Source: JBEIDK01 sp040383485 (GTDB lineage Bacteria > Bacteroidota > Bacteroidia > UBA4408). Taken from it: 15,100 bases of DNA. The stretch covers positions 1 through 15,100 of the forward strand of contig JBEIDK010000077.1 in assembly GCA_040383485.1 (NCBI GenBank), given 5' to 3'. Each line of letters opens with the position of its first letter. Within the stretch, counting starts at the first letter, position 1. The position numbers and the translations under genes are program-made. Below the pieces are notes generated by a model. The model had not been told where the DNA came from, ran no database searches, and worked only from the letters and a program-made list of their open reading frames with translations. This document shows, in pieces, positions 7,261 to 14,801 of the stretch.

Positions 7261-9630
7261 TTAATAAATGCTGGATTCTGTAACTGAATTTAATAAAAGT
7301 TTATTATTAAATGTAGAAGTAGAATCTTCATGATGAAATAGTATTCTTTCTACTGCCAACCTTGCCATCAAATAACTTAATGTTGATTCTGCTCCTTGAT
7401 TGAGATTAACATTAAACTCTTCCACACCATCATAACAGCCACCAGTACATGGGTTGTAAACAATTTGATGTAAATGATTTTCGCCTAAAAACCAATTGAA
7501 AGCATTAATTGCTTTTTGTTTGAATTCCTCTTTATTGAATACCGCGTAGAATTTTTCTAATGCAATAATTGAATAAGCCACATCTATAGGCTGCTCGCCA
7601 CCAATTGCGATTTCACTTGAGTTGCCCTTGATATGCCAACCTTTGTTTGATATCACTTTAATTTTCCCATCAATAAATGTTTTTGACAATAAAAAGTCTA
7701 AACTTTCTTTTGCAATTTTTTTATACAAATTATTATCGGTGCTTAAGTAGGCATAAAGCATGGCTTCTGGCAGAAGGCTATTGCCATAAGTCAAATAGTC
7801 TTCAAACCAAAACCACTCTGTGTTTTTTTCATGTTTATACATTTGTACCAAGCGGTTTGCAAAAATTTCTAACAAGTACCTATTGTCCATTTTGTTTTGC
7901 AAATGCAACCCTTTTATAATAAATGCCATTGCTCTGGTTGAATGAATCCTTTCTAAATGTGGTATTGCTTTCTCTAACAAATTCTCTGCTTCATTAGTTA
8001 AATTACTTGGTAATATTTCTTTTAAAGAAATTGTATATCCCAATGCCCAAATGGCTCTTCCATTGCTATCTTCTAAGTTTTCGTTATTATTTTGATTGGT
8101 GAATTCTTTTTGTTCATTCACATAATTTAAAAATTTTCCATTGGGTTTTAGGCAATGTTTTATAAATTGTAAATAGGTATTAATTAATCCTAAATCCTTT
8201 TCAGTTCTGTACAATTCGTAGTGCTGACAAATGGCAATTAAAGCCCTTGCATTATCATCTAATGTATAGCCAGAATGGATATCAGGGGTTGAGATTTTGG
8301 CAAACTGTATCATGCCAAAATCAGTAGTCATTTTTTTGATGTGGCTGAGATTCAGGTCAGGTATCTTATAGTTTAATTGGAAACTATTTGGTGTAAGCTG
8401 TTCAAAAAGTAATGCATGTGCGATTGCCGAATTTTGCCATGCTGTTGAAGCCATTTTATGAAAACTATTTGAAGAAATTTCAGCTCTTAATTTTCCATTT
8501 TCCAACAAAGTTAAAATGGCATTTGACAATTGAGCGGGGTTATCGAAATCAATAATCAAACCGTTATTATCCTTTAAAACTTCTTTTGAGTGAGGAATGG
8601 GTGTAGAGATTACTGGGCAGCCGCAACTTACCGCATATGAGAATGTACCGCTAACAGCCTGATTCGGGTCATTGGATGTAAATAAATATATGTCGGTTAG
8701 TTGAAGATATTCTAGTAGTATGGGTAACTGTAAATATTCATTTACAAAGCGGACATGATTTTCCAATTTTAATTCTTTCACTTTACCTTCTAACATTGTT
8801 CGGTATTGCTCGCCTTCATTTTTTACAACGCTAGGATGTGTTTTTCCCAATACTAAAAACAATACATTTGGGTATTTAGCAATTACAGCAGGTAATGCAG
8901 CTAAGGTAGTTTCTATGCTTTTACTTCTACCCAACAAACCAAAAGTACTAAGCACCATTTTGTCTGATAGCTCATAACATTTTTTTAATTTTTCTCTATT
9001 TAATGGAGGAACTAAGTGTGTACCATGCTGTATAACTGAAACCTTATATGATGCTACTTTGTATTCATTTTTCAAAATAATTGCAGCGTCATTTGTCATT
9101 ACAATAATGGCTGAGGCAATAGCCGCCATATCTTCAACTTTGTTTTTCAATTCCTTATTTGGATTTGGTAAAACCGTATGAAATACGAATGCAATGGGCT
9201 TACTAATTGACTCAAAAAGTTGCTTAAATTCCTTTTCTTTTTTTGCGAAAAATCCGAACTCATGTTGCATAACAACCAATTTAATATGTTCATCTTTGTT
9301 TATCAAAAAGGCTGTTTTTACAAAGGAATTGCGATTGTCTGTATTTAAAATATATTTTGGTTGTTGCTTATAGTTATGTTGCTCTGATTCGGACTCCAAC
9401 GCACAAATCGAACAAGTAAAACTATTTTCAAATTGATTTTTTAAGGCAGTTATTAAATCTTGCGAATAGGTTGCTATTCCACATTCTCGTGGTGGAAAGG
9501 AGGTGATAAATAAAATTTCAGGAAGCTGAATTTCTCGTTCAATTACTCCATTTGTATTAACAATCAAATTTTCTGTGGGCATTCTTCCAAAATTCAATTC
9601 GGATTGTTGTAAAACAATATCTGTTGTCAT
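7261..9630 (-). CDS. GT4 glycosyltransferase fused to an (alpha/alpha) barrel-like domain
   Basis: A 789-residue cytoplasmic protein with two parts. Residues about 37-410 form a GT-B glycosyltransferase of the GT4 type: SFPPRECGIATYSQDL at 44-59 (acceptor-side loop), QHEFGFF at 122-128, QHGTH at 201-205, the donor-side GLLGRSKSIE at 231-240, and SGTFSYAVSCGCPVISTPIP at 327-346 leading to E350. Residues about 436-765 look like a helical barrel of the six-hairpin glycosidase type, with TLDDNARAL (456-464), EDSNGRAIWALGYT (520-533), WFWFEDYLTYGNSLLPEAML (606-625), GGEQPIDVAYSIIAL (677-691) and a final NLNQGAESTLSYLMARL (742-758). There is no signal peptide or membrane segment. It starts 12 bp after the GH130 stop and is surely co-transcribed with it. 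Sugar donor and product are not readable from sequence; a mannosyl transfer is inferred from the neighbour. Whether the barrel is catalytic or glycan-binding is open. Confidence 0.88.
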   Translation of the reverse strand: MTTDIVLQQSELNFGRMPTENLIVNTNGVIEREIQLPEILFITSFPPRECGIATYSQDLITALKNQFENSFTCSICALESESEQHNYKQQPKYILNTDNRNSFVKTAFLINKDEHIKLVVMQHEFGFFAKKEKEFKQLFESISKPIAFVFHTVLPNPNKELKNKVEDMAAIASAIIVMTNDAAIILKNEYKVASYKVSVIQHGTHLVPPLNREKLKKCYELSDKMVLSTFGLLGRSKSIETTLAALPAVIAKYPNVLFLVLGKTHPSVVKNEGEQYRTMLEGKVKELKLENHVRFVNEYLQLPILLEYLQLTDIYLFTSNDPNQAVSGTFSYAVSCGCPVISTPIPHSKEVLKDNNGLIIDFDNPAQLSNAILTLLENGKLRAEISSNSFHKMASTAWQNSAIAHALLFEQLTPNSFQLNYKIPDLNLSHIKKMTTDFGMIQFAKISTPDIHSGYTLDDNARALIAICQHYELYRTEKDLGLINTYLQFIKHCLKPNGKFLNYVNEQKEFTNQNNNENLEDSNGRAIWALGYTISLKEILPSNLTNEAENLLEKAIPHLERIHSTRAMAFIIKGLHLQNKMDNRYLLEIFANRLVQMYKHEKNTEWFWFEDYLTYGNSLLPEAMLYAYLSTDNNLYKKIAKESLDFLLSKTFIDGKIKVISNKGWHIKGNSSEIAIGGEQPIDVAYSIIALEKFYAVFNKEEFKQKAINAFNWFLGENHLHQIVYNPCTGGCYDGVEEFNVNLNQGAESTLSYLMARLAVERILFHHEDSTSTFNNKLLLNSVTESSIY

Positions 9631-9642
9631 GATTTCTAGTAT

Positions 9643-10677
9643 TTAAATTTTATTTAATGCTAATTCCGCTAATAACTCATTTAAGCTTAAAGATGCCACG
9701 GCAATGCGTTCATCGGCAGCACCATAATATATATAAAGTATATCTGCTTCTACAATAGCACCTGTAGGAAAGCAAACATTGTTTACTTCGCCTTTTAATT
9801 CCCATTCTTTTTCAGGATAAAATAAAGGATAAGGCAATCTGGCAATTTCTTTACGTGGGTTTTTTAAATCAAGTAAAGCTGCGCAGGCAGAATATACATA
9901 GCCCTTAACTGTATCATGTACTCCATGATAAATAAGCAACCAACCTGCTGCTGTTTCTATAGGCGGACAACCGCTACCAATATAACTTACTTCATGCTGA
10001 TATTTTGGGGTCAATACAACATATTCATCAAAATGGGAAAAGTAGTTTTGCCAAAATTCTATAGTTAAATCGGCTAATTTCTCAATAGATACTACAACTT
10101 GAATATCAGGCTTAATGCGATGAAAAAACCAAATTTTATCATCAATTTTTTTGGGAAAGAATATTAAATTTTTATCCCATAAAAATAATTTTCGGTCTTG
10201 CTTTTCATGACTTTTTTGGTAGTCGTTATAGCGTATGTATTTTTCGTGTACGGTGCCGTCAGTTTCTGTAAAATGTTTAAATTCTTCGTAAGTTATTTGT
10301 GGTACAATTATTCCATGTTTTTGCCAATGTATCAAATCAGTTGATGTGGCTAATGCACCCAATGCATTTATACCATCAAAAGCGGTATATGAGAGATAAT
10401 AAGTGCCTTCAATTTCAACTATACGAGGATCTTCCAACCCTTGAAATTCATATTCGGCTTGTGGAATAAGTATAGGTGCTTCATTACGTTTAGTTACTTC
10501 CATTGGTGCAGATAGTTTACAATATCCAATAGTCGAATAATTATCTTTTGTTACCGCCCTGTAAAACAAATGAATGGTACTGCCTACTTTAATAACAGCA
10601 GGATTTAATACACCTTCGCATTCAAAAGCATTGGATGTTTTACTGAGTAAAATGCCGAGTTTATTTACTTTTATCAT
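9643..10677 (-). CDS. GH130 family mannoside phosphorylase
   Basis: A 344-residue protein with the five-bladed propeller signature of GH130, enzymes that cleave beta-mannosides with phosphate to give alpha-mannose 1-phosphate, or run in reverse. Visible motifs are LNPAVI at 24-29, GLEDPRI at 80-86 whose D83 should be the catalytic acid, FFHRIKPD at 184-191, GSGCPPIET at 234-242, LIYHGV at 248-253, FPTGAIV at 303-309 and YYGAADE at 317-323. The length is normal for the family. No signal peptide, so it is probably cytoplasmic. It is the first gene of a two-gene operon with the GT4 fusion 12 bp downstream. Databases often mislabel relatives as 'pesticidal protein Cry7Aa'. The subfamily, and so the linkage (beta-1,2- or beta-1,4-mannoside), cannot be fixed here; some GH130 members are hydrolases instead of phosphorylases. 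Confidence 0.92.
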   Translation of the reverse strand: MIKVNKLGILLSKTSNAFECEGVLNPAVIKVGSTIHLFYRAVTKDNYSTIGYCKLSAPMEVTKRNEAPILIPQAEYEFQGLEDPRIVEIEGTYYLSYTAFDGINALGALATSTDLIHWQKHGIIVPQITYEEFKHFTETDGTVHEKYIRYNDYQKSHEKQDRKLFLWDKNLIFFPKKIDDKIWFFHRIKPDIQVVVSIEKLADLTIEFWQNYFSHFDEYVVLTPKYQHEVSYIGSGCPPIETAAGWLLIYHGVHDTVKGYVYSACAALLDLKNPRKEIARLPYPLFYPEKEWELKGEVNNVCFPTGAIVEADILYIYYGAADERIAVASLSLNELLAELALNKI

Positions 10678-10973
10678 TTTAATATAGGATCTTTTCTATT
10701 ATTATTTTTACTTGATTTTTTTTTGATTTTTCGCTACTTTTTTCCTTTCAATGTTATAGCAAGAGCCTTTTAATAAATTTTATTTTGCCTTCTTTTTCTT
10801 TTGACAATGCTTAAAATTATCAGATGTGCCCAAACTATTTTGCCCATTAAAAGCCAGAAATTGCAGAACAAAGGTGAGACCAATTTTTGCATAGAAACTT
10901 ACACAATTAAAAATAATTTTTGTATAATTAGTAGGAAAAGCCTTCCGAAAATTTACAAGTCTTCTAAATAATT

Positions 10974-11153
10974 TCACTTTCTTATAGATTGCGTTTTGAA
11001 AAAACTTGGAGTTAATCCTATTTCTTGTTTAAATTTATGTGATAGGTTAGCTAGAATGATGTTTTGTGGTTTATAAAAGATTTCAGAAAGATTCAGCTAG
11101 TCATAAATTATCAATTCCTTAATTCATTCTACTTTATGAAGAATGTTGAAATT
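10974..11153 (-). pseudogene. Decayed C-terminal HTH domain of an AraC-family regulator
   Basis: Translating the minus strand in the frame that stops at 10974-10976 gives HKVE*IKELIIYD*LNLSEI, then FYKPQNIILA, then NLSHKFKQEIGLTPSFFK, then TQSIRK and a stop. This follows the closing helix-turn-helix of AraC proteins common in this phylum, whose usual text is close to KVKELLVYDELSLSEIAY...HLSNQFKKVTGLTPSHFK. Two in-frame stops (TGA and TAG) fall where the intact family has ordinary residues, and the second recognition helix region (KPQNII) has lost its usual GF/Y pattern. No N-terminal part is recognisable upstream. The fragment is therefore a relic. The homology is by eye but spans over 40 positions; what the regulator once controlled is unknown. 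Confidence 0.75.
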
Positions 11154-11155
11154 TT

Positions 11156-11181
11156 AGATACCTCATTACATTTGGTATGAC
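11156..11181. repeat. Diverged REP-like element
   Basis: The stretch reads close to the GATTCCTCA...GGAATGACA type of interspersed palindrome seen in many bacterial genomes, here with ATACC (11158-11162) pairing with GGTAT (11174-11178). It sits just upstream of the AraC relic. The assignment is from memory of the repeat type and the copy is clearly diverged. Confidence 0.35.
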
Positions 11182-11210
11182 AGGCCATTTTATAGGATGT
11201 GGAAGTTAAT

Positions 11211-11400
11211 GTAAGTGCGCGAAGTGCACTTACAGCAATCTCAGAATATTAAGTTTGAATTGTCTTGTTGAATGATTGAGGTAACTCCTGCTGTTACTTG
11301 GCGCCTTGCATTTTGCGCTTATTTTAAGTGCCTTTGGCAAAAAAATTATTGCGTATGATTTGACCACATAGTTGCCACTTTGCAAAAGCAATGCAGCAAC
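11211..11400. repeat. Cluster of small inverted repeats
   Basis: Four potential stems lie within 190 bp: GTAAGTGC/GCACTTAC (11211-11233, loop 7), GTAAC/GTTAC (11281-11297), GCGCTTA/TAAGTGC with one G-U pair (11315-11331, loop 3) and a nested GTTGC/GCAAC enclosing TTGC-AAAA-GCAA (11371-11400). No gene overlaps them. They could be remnants of repeats or a structured RNA; nothing identifies a known family. Confidence 0.45.
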
Positions 11401-11423
11401 AGAAAGTTAGAGTACTCATGAAC

Positions 11424-11460
11424 AAAAAAAGTAAAGGTTGGCGAAAACACCAACCTTTCG
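11424..11460 (-). terminator. Solo copy of array hairpin A, placed as an rng terminator
   Basis: Arms AAAGGTTGGCG (11433-11443) and CACCAACCTTT (11448-11458) form an 11-position stem with one mismatch and an AAAA loop. On the minus strand it is followed within two bases by seven T (11424-11430). It begins 60 bp after the rng stop codon, so it fits an intrinsic terminator. It shares its arms and the flanking CAAAAAAAGT with the units at 1-475, 11 kb away, but lacks hairpins B and C. Confidence 0.6.
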
Positions 11461-11517
11461 ACAAAAAAGTAAAATATTTTACAATACTAATCTGATGTGA
11501 AAACTTGATTTAAAAAT

Positions 11518-13065
11518 TTACACCTTTATCTCATCATTACCATTAAAAAAATGATATTCCATAAAGGTGTATGAAACAACTGGAGTTATCCTAATCCACT
11601 GCTTGTATTTGAGTAGCCATTTTATTCTTTTGCTCATAATACCTTTAGTGAAATAGGCAGCTAAAAATGGATGTAAGGAAATAGAAATTTGTTTTTCGTT
11701 TTGCTCTTCAACAAGGTAGCGCAAATTATTTTCTATTTCATCCTCTAATAAAATACTAGCTTGAATTTCGCCACTACCTTGGCAAGTTGGGCATTTTTCG
11801 GCGGTTATTAAATTTACTTCTGGTCTTACCCTTGCACGTGTTATTTGTATTAATCCAAATCTGCTTGGAGGAAGAATTGTATGCCTTGCACGGTCATCAC
11901 TCATTTCTTGGGTGAGTGTGTCGAATAGTAGTTTTTTACCATCAGCACCTTTCATATCTACGAAATCAACTACAATTATACCACCCATATCCCGCAGACG
12001 TAATTGTCGCGCTACTTCTTTAGCGGCTTCAATATTTATATCTATGGCGTTTGTGTTTTGTGAGTTGGCGTTCTTCGTTCTATGTCCGCTGTTTACATCA
12101 ATTACATGCATAGCTTCAGTATGCTCAATTACCAAATATCCGCCACCTTTTATACCAACCACTTTACCAAAACTCCCCATTATTTGCTTCTCGATGCCAT
12201 AATGCTCAAAGATGGGTTCATTGTTTTTGTATAATTTTAAAATACTTGCCTTCTCTGGAAATTTTTCAGTTAAATATGCTTTTAATTCCTTGAAAAGTGA
12301 CTCGTCATTTACATGAATATTATGAAAAGAATTGTTTACTAAATCTCTTATTATTGCTGAAGTTCTATCTAATTCGCCATATACTTTTGCTGGTGCTTTA
12401 GCTGTTTTTATTATTTCGAAACAGTCATTCCATTTGCCAATAATATCATTTAAATCGGATTCGAGTTCATCAAGGTTTTTAGTTTCTGCAACTGTTCTAA
12501 CAATTAAACCAAAGTTTTTAGGTTTAATGGCTTGCATCATTTCCTTGAGCCTTTTACGCTCTTCGGTACTTTTTATCTTATTAGATACGTTTACCTTTTG
12601 TCCGAACGGCACCAGCACCAAAAAACGTCCAGGAATAGATATTTCAGAAGTTATTCTTGCTCCTTTAGTAGATATTGGTTCCTTGGCAATTTGAACCAAT
12701 ATTTTTTCATTGCTTTTAATTATATCTGAAATTTTTCCTGCCTTATCAATGTCGGGTTGAACTTGAAAATGAGGTAAACCAGTTGGTCGTATCTTATTTG
12801 AAATTACTTGTTTGCTAAATTCATTAAGCGATTTATATTGAGGGCCTAAATCAAGATAATGTAAAAAGGCATCTTTTTCATGACCAACATCAACAAAAGC
12901 TGCATTAAGTCCGGGCATTATTCTTTTGATGTTTGCCCAATAAAAGTCACCAACAGTAAAGTTTTGTGCTTTTTTTTCGCGGTGGTATTCAACTAGTCGC
13001 TTATCTTTAACAAGCGCAATGGTAACCTCAGAATCGGCTACATCTATAATAAGTTCGTTATTCAC
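11518..13065 (-). CDS. rng: Ribonuclease G (RNase E/G family)
   Basis: A 515-residue endoribonuclease of the RNase E/G family, cutting single-stranded AU-rich RNA in rRNA maturation and mRNA decay. An S1-type RNA-binding region occupies about residues 36-125. The magnesium-binding aspartates of the DNase I-like domain are D323 in VIDVNSG and D367 in VVDFVDM, separated by the signature IEAAKEVARQLRLRDMGG (345-362). The zinc-link cysteines follow as CPTCQGSG (C425, C428). Length is close to RNase G (about 490 in E. coli), and there is no long C-terminal scaffold as in RNase E. The start is GTG, with no better ATG nearby and a VNNEL beginning that suits the family. It follows the HU-TPR-small protein operon after 246 bp of inverted-repeat-rich leader. 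A terminator-like hairpin lies downstream. Confidence 0.96.
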   Translation of the reverse strand: MNNELIIDVADSEVTIALVKDKRLVEYHREKKAQNFTVGDFYWANIKRIMPGLNAAFVDVGHEKDAFLHYLDLGPQYKSLNEFSKQVISNKIRPTGLPHFQVQPDIDKAGKISDIIKSNEKILVQIAKEPISTKGARITSEISIPGRFLVLVPFGQKVNVSNKIKSTEERKRLKEMMQAIKPKNFGLIVRTVAETKNLDELESDLNDIIGKWNDCFEIIKTAKAPAKVYGELDRTSAIIRDLVNNSFHNIHVNDESLFKELKAYLTEKFPEKASILKLYKNNEPIFEHYGIEKQIMGSFGKVVGIKGGGYLVIEHTEAMHVIDVNSGHRTKNANSQNTNAIDINIEAAKEVARQLRLRDMGGIIVVDFVDMKGADGKKLLFDTLTQEMSDDRARHTILPPSRFGLIQITRARVRPEVNLITAEKCPTCQGSGEIQASILLEDEIENNLRYLVEEQNEKQISISLHPFLAAYFTKGIMSKRIKWLLKYKQWIRITPVVSYTFMEYHFFNGNDEIKV

Positions 13066-13091
13066 GTATTTTAAAAGTATTAGAAAACATT

Positions 13092-13119
13092 AAAACCCCA
13101 TGCAGAAAAATCTGTGGGG
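13092..13119 (-). terminator. Hairpin with short T-run in the rng leader
   Basis: CCCCA (13096-13100) pairs with TGGGG (13115-13119) and CAG (13103-13105) with CTG (13112-13114), leaving a 2-nt bulge. On the minus strand four T follow directly (13092-13095). It sits about 27 nt before the rng start codon, so it could be a weak terminator or attenuator, or a leader structure controlling rng. Confidence 0.45.
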
Positions 13120-13238
13120 ATTAAATAGTTTTGATTGAAAGAAATGTCTTTAGCTTAATTTCTATAACTGAAATATTATCAAATAAATATCTTTTGAGAT
13201 TAAAGGTAGGTAAAAGATAAATAATTCATTTAAAAATA

Positions 13239-13284
13239 ATCATAAAATATATGCATCAGTAAATGATTGAATATATTTTATGAT
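13239..13284. repeat. Perfect 14-bp inverted repeat between the small basic protein gene and rng
   Basis: Arms at 13239-13252 and 13271-13284 (core CATAAAATATAT / ATATATTTTATG) are fully complementary around an 18-nt spacer. The element starts 28 bp after the stop of the 30-residue protein gene. It is very AT-rich and lacks a T-run, so it is a poor intrinsic terminator. An operator, or an mRNA 3'-end or processing structure, are other possibilities. Confidence 0.6.
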
Positions 13285-13311
13285 ACTAAACACCAATTAT
13301 AATGAAAGAAA

Positions 13312-13404
13312 TTATTTCTTTTTCTTATGACGGTTCTTTCTTAGTCTCTTCTTTCTTTTGTGCGTTGCTATTTTATGACGCTTTCTTTTTTTTCCGCTTG
13401 GCAT
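13312..13404 (-). CDS. 30-residue AURKAIP1/COX24-domain basic protein
   Basis: The minus strand encodes a 30-residue protein starting MPSGKKRKRHKIATHKRKK and ending in four lysines; well over half of its residues are K, R or H. It matches the short proteins annotated in Bacteroidetes as AURKAIP1/COX24-domain (mS38-like), whose MPSGKKRKRHK start is highly conserved. Relatives in mitochondria are part of the small ribosomal subunit, so a ribosome-associated role in this organism is inferred, not shown. The ATG start lies 11 bp after the TPR gene's stop, with HU before that, so the three genes are probably one transcript. It is easily missed by gene callers because of its size. Confidence 0.88.
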   Translation of the reverse strand: MPSGKKRKRHKIATHKRKKRLRKNRHKKKK

Positions 13405-13415
13405 GATTAAAATTT

Positions 13416-14249
13416 TTAATTTGTTCTTAAATCGTTAATATATTTATCTATTTCTTCTTCTACCGTTTTGTCGGTGTTGTTTTTCTTAAAATTTAATAAA
13501 CTTTCGATGGCTAATTTTTTATTGCCAACGTTAGTGTATGCTTGTGCCAAATACAAATATGCTTCGGCATTGTTATTATTCATTGCAATAATACTATTAA
13601 AACGCTTAATAGCCTTATCATTTTGTCCGCTTTGTATTGCAAATAAGCCTAAGCTCATTTGTGCTTTAAGGTTAGTGCTATCCTTCGTTACTACATCTCT
13701 TAACAGCATAATGCCTTTCATAGGTTCAGTGCTAGCTTCAACATAACAAATTCCTAAACTAGTTTTGTAATTTAAATTTGTTGTGTCCTTTGCTAACGCA
13801 TCATTAAAACATTCAATGGCCTTAGCCATTAAAAATGATTGTTGATTTGGACTTACAAATCTGCTTGCCATGTAGCAACTCTCACCTGCTTCAGCAAATA
13901 ACTCTTGAGTTCCGGTACTTTTTGCTTTTAAAGTTTTTGTAAAAGCATACAGTAATGGCAATCTATTTATTTGCCATATTTCGGCTAAACTATCGAAGGC
14001 AGCGCTTTTAATGTTATCAACAGTACTGCTATTTATTAATTCTTGCTGTTGTAGAATTAATGCTTGCGTTTTAGTATCAAGCTTTGTTTTAACAGAGTCG
14101 AGGTACTTATCAATGTTGAAACTATTTAGTTTTGACGCAGCAATTTCAGGTTTTTTAAGGTTGCCTATTTTGGGCGCAAAATATAAAAGAACGGTTGCTA
14201 GTAAAGTTACTCCTATTGCAATCCAATGTATTGCTTTGAACTTTGACAT
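13416..14249 (-). CDS. Membrane-anchored tetratricopeptide-repeat protein
   Basis: A 277-residue protein with one N-terminal membrane anchor (about residues 8-24, followed by APKIGN) and no lipobox, so most of the chain should face the periplasm or be exposed from the membrane. Residues 44-110 look helical and possibly coiled. From about 117 there are TPR-like helix pairs: 117-157, 158-190, 194-227 (SLGLFAIQSGQNDKAIKRFN) and 228-261 (AYLYLAQAYTNVGNKKLAIE). TPRs bind protein partners; no enzyme motif is present. It starts 10 bp after the HU stop and ends 11 bp before the 30-residue basic protein gene. A TPR gene at this place beside HU and rng is familiar in this phylum, but its partner is not known to me. 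Confidence 0.85.
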   Translation of the reverse strand: MSKFKAIHWIAIGVTLLATVLLYFAPKIGNLKKPEIAASKLNSFNIDKYLDSVKTKLDTKTQALILQQQELINSSTVDNIKSAAFDSLAEIWQINRLPLLYAFTKTLKAKSTGTQELFAEAGESCYMASRFVSPNQQSFLMAKAIECFNDALAKDTTNLNYKTSLGICYVEASTEPMKGIMLLRDVVTKDSTNLKAQMSLGLFAIQSGQNDKAIKRFNSIIAMNNNNAEAYLYLAQAYTNVGNKKLAIESLLNFKKNNTDKTVEEEIDKYINDLRTN

Positions 14250-14259
14250 TAGCGTATAC

Positions 14260-14550
14260 TTATTTTACTGGTAAGCTTTTCTTAACCTTTTCAATAAATA
14301 CTTTCGCGGGTTTAAACGATGGTATGTTATGAGCTGGTATAATTACTGTTGTGTTTTTAGATATGATTCTACCTGTTTTTTCAGCACGCTTTTTAACAAT
14401 GAAGCTACCAAAGCCGCGTAAATAAACATTTTCGCCTTTGGCCATATTGTTGCGTAAGCTTTTCATGAATGTCTCAACAACATTCGAAATTTCTTGTTTG
14501 TCATAGTTGGTTTTTTCTGCTATTTCGTTGATGATGTCAGCCTTAGTCAT
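14260..14550 (-). CDS. HU-family histone-like DNA-binding protein
   Basis: A 96-residue HU/IHF-type protein that bends and compacts DNA as a dimer. Two N-terminal helices carry TKADIINEIAEKT (2-14), followed by the family signature around RGFGSFIVKKRAEKTGR (45-61). The beta arms contain IPAHNIPSFKP (71-81), whose proline would intercalate into DNA, and the C-terminal helix runs AKVFIEKVKKSL. Length is typical. This HU type (ENVYLRGFGSF...NISKNTT-like) commonly lies beside rng in Bacteroidetes. It is the first gene of the HU-TPR-small basic protein operon and is read from a promoter at 14612-14641. It could be called hup, but the paralogue is not certain, so no symbol is given. Confidence 0.95.
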   Translation of the reverse strand: MTKADIINEIAEKTNYDKQEISNVVETFMKSLRNNMAKGENVYLRGFGSFIVKKRAEKTGRIISKNTTVIIPAHNIPSFKPAKVFIEKVKKSLPVK

Positions 14551-14611
14551 ATTTTAATTTCCTAATTATTAAATACTTGTATTTTTAGCGTGCTTTTTTT
14601 AAAACGGGATG

Positions 14612-14641
14612 CGAAGATAATACTTTGACTTATATGCACAA
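14612..14641 (-). promoter_or_regulatory. Bacteroidetes-type promoter of the HU operon
   Basis: On the minus strand, TTG (14639-14641) is followed by exactly 19 bases and then TATCTTCG (14612-14619), which fits the Bacteroidetes sigma factor pattern TTG-N19-TAnnTTTG with one mismatch. It would start transcription near 14605 and give a leader of about 55 nt before the HU ATG at 14550. Confidence 0.55.
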
Positions 14642-14801
14642 GGTTTTTTTTTATAATTTTTATCTTTACATTTTGAAGTGAGTTTAAATAGCTTAGCGAC
14701 AACATTGATATTGAAGAGCGGCATTGATTTTTGGACATATTTTTTTTTAATTCAAATCTTTATTTTTCGATGAAATACAATCATTTAACTTTCTTTGCGG
14801 C

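Larger units (their letters stand above)
10678..11517. other. 840-bp gene-poor region with a gene remnant and hairpins
   Basis: Between the GH130 start and the rng stop there is no intact gene. It holds the AraC remnant (10974-11153), a diverged REP-like element (11156-11181), a run of small hairpins (11211-11233, 11281-11297, 11315-11331, 11371-11400) and a solo copy of array hairpin A (11433-11458). A 65-codon minus-strand frame (10780-10977, GTG start) overlaps the remnant's stop and shows no protein-like character. The GH130 promoter should be in the left part, but no convincing consensus was found. Confidence 0.6.

Noticed and set aside
7100..7290. Open minus-strand frame running out of the GT4 3' end
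   Set aside because: It has no start codon of its own and reads as AT-rich filler rich in K, N, I and F.
10780..10977. 65-codon frame with a GTG start after the AraC relic
   Set aside because: Its start overlaps the relic's stop, the composition is unlike a folded protein and it ends in a lysine run from an A-rich tract.
14730..14768. TTTG and TATTTTTC as a promoter for queE
   Set aside because: The spacing of 27 bases is too long for the Bacteroidetes consensus and the region is T-rich, so chance matches are likely.
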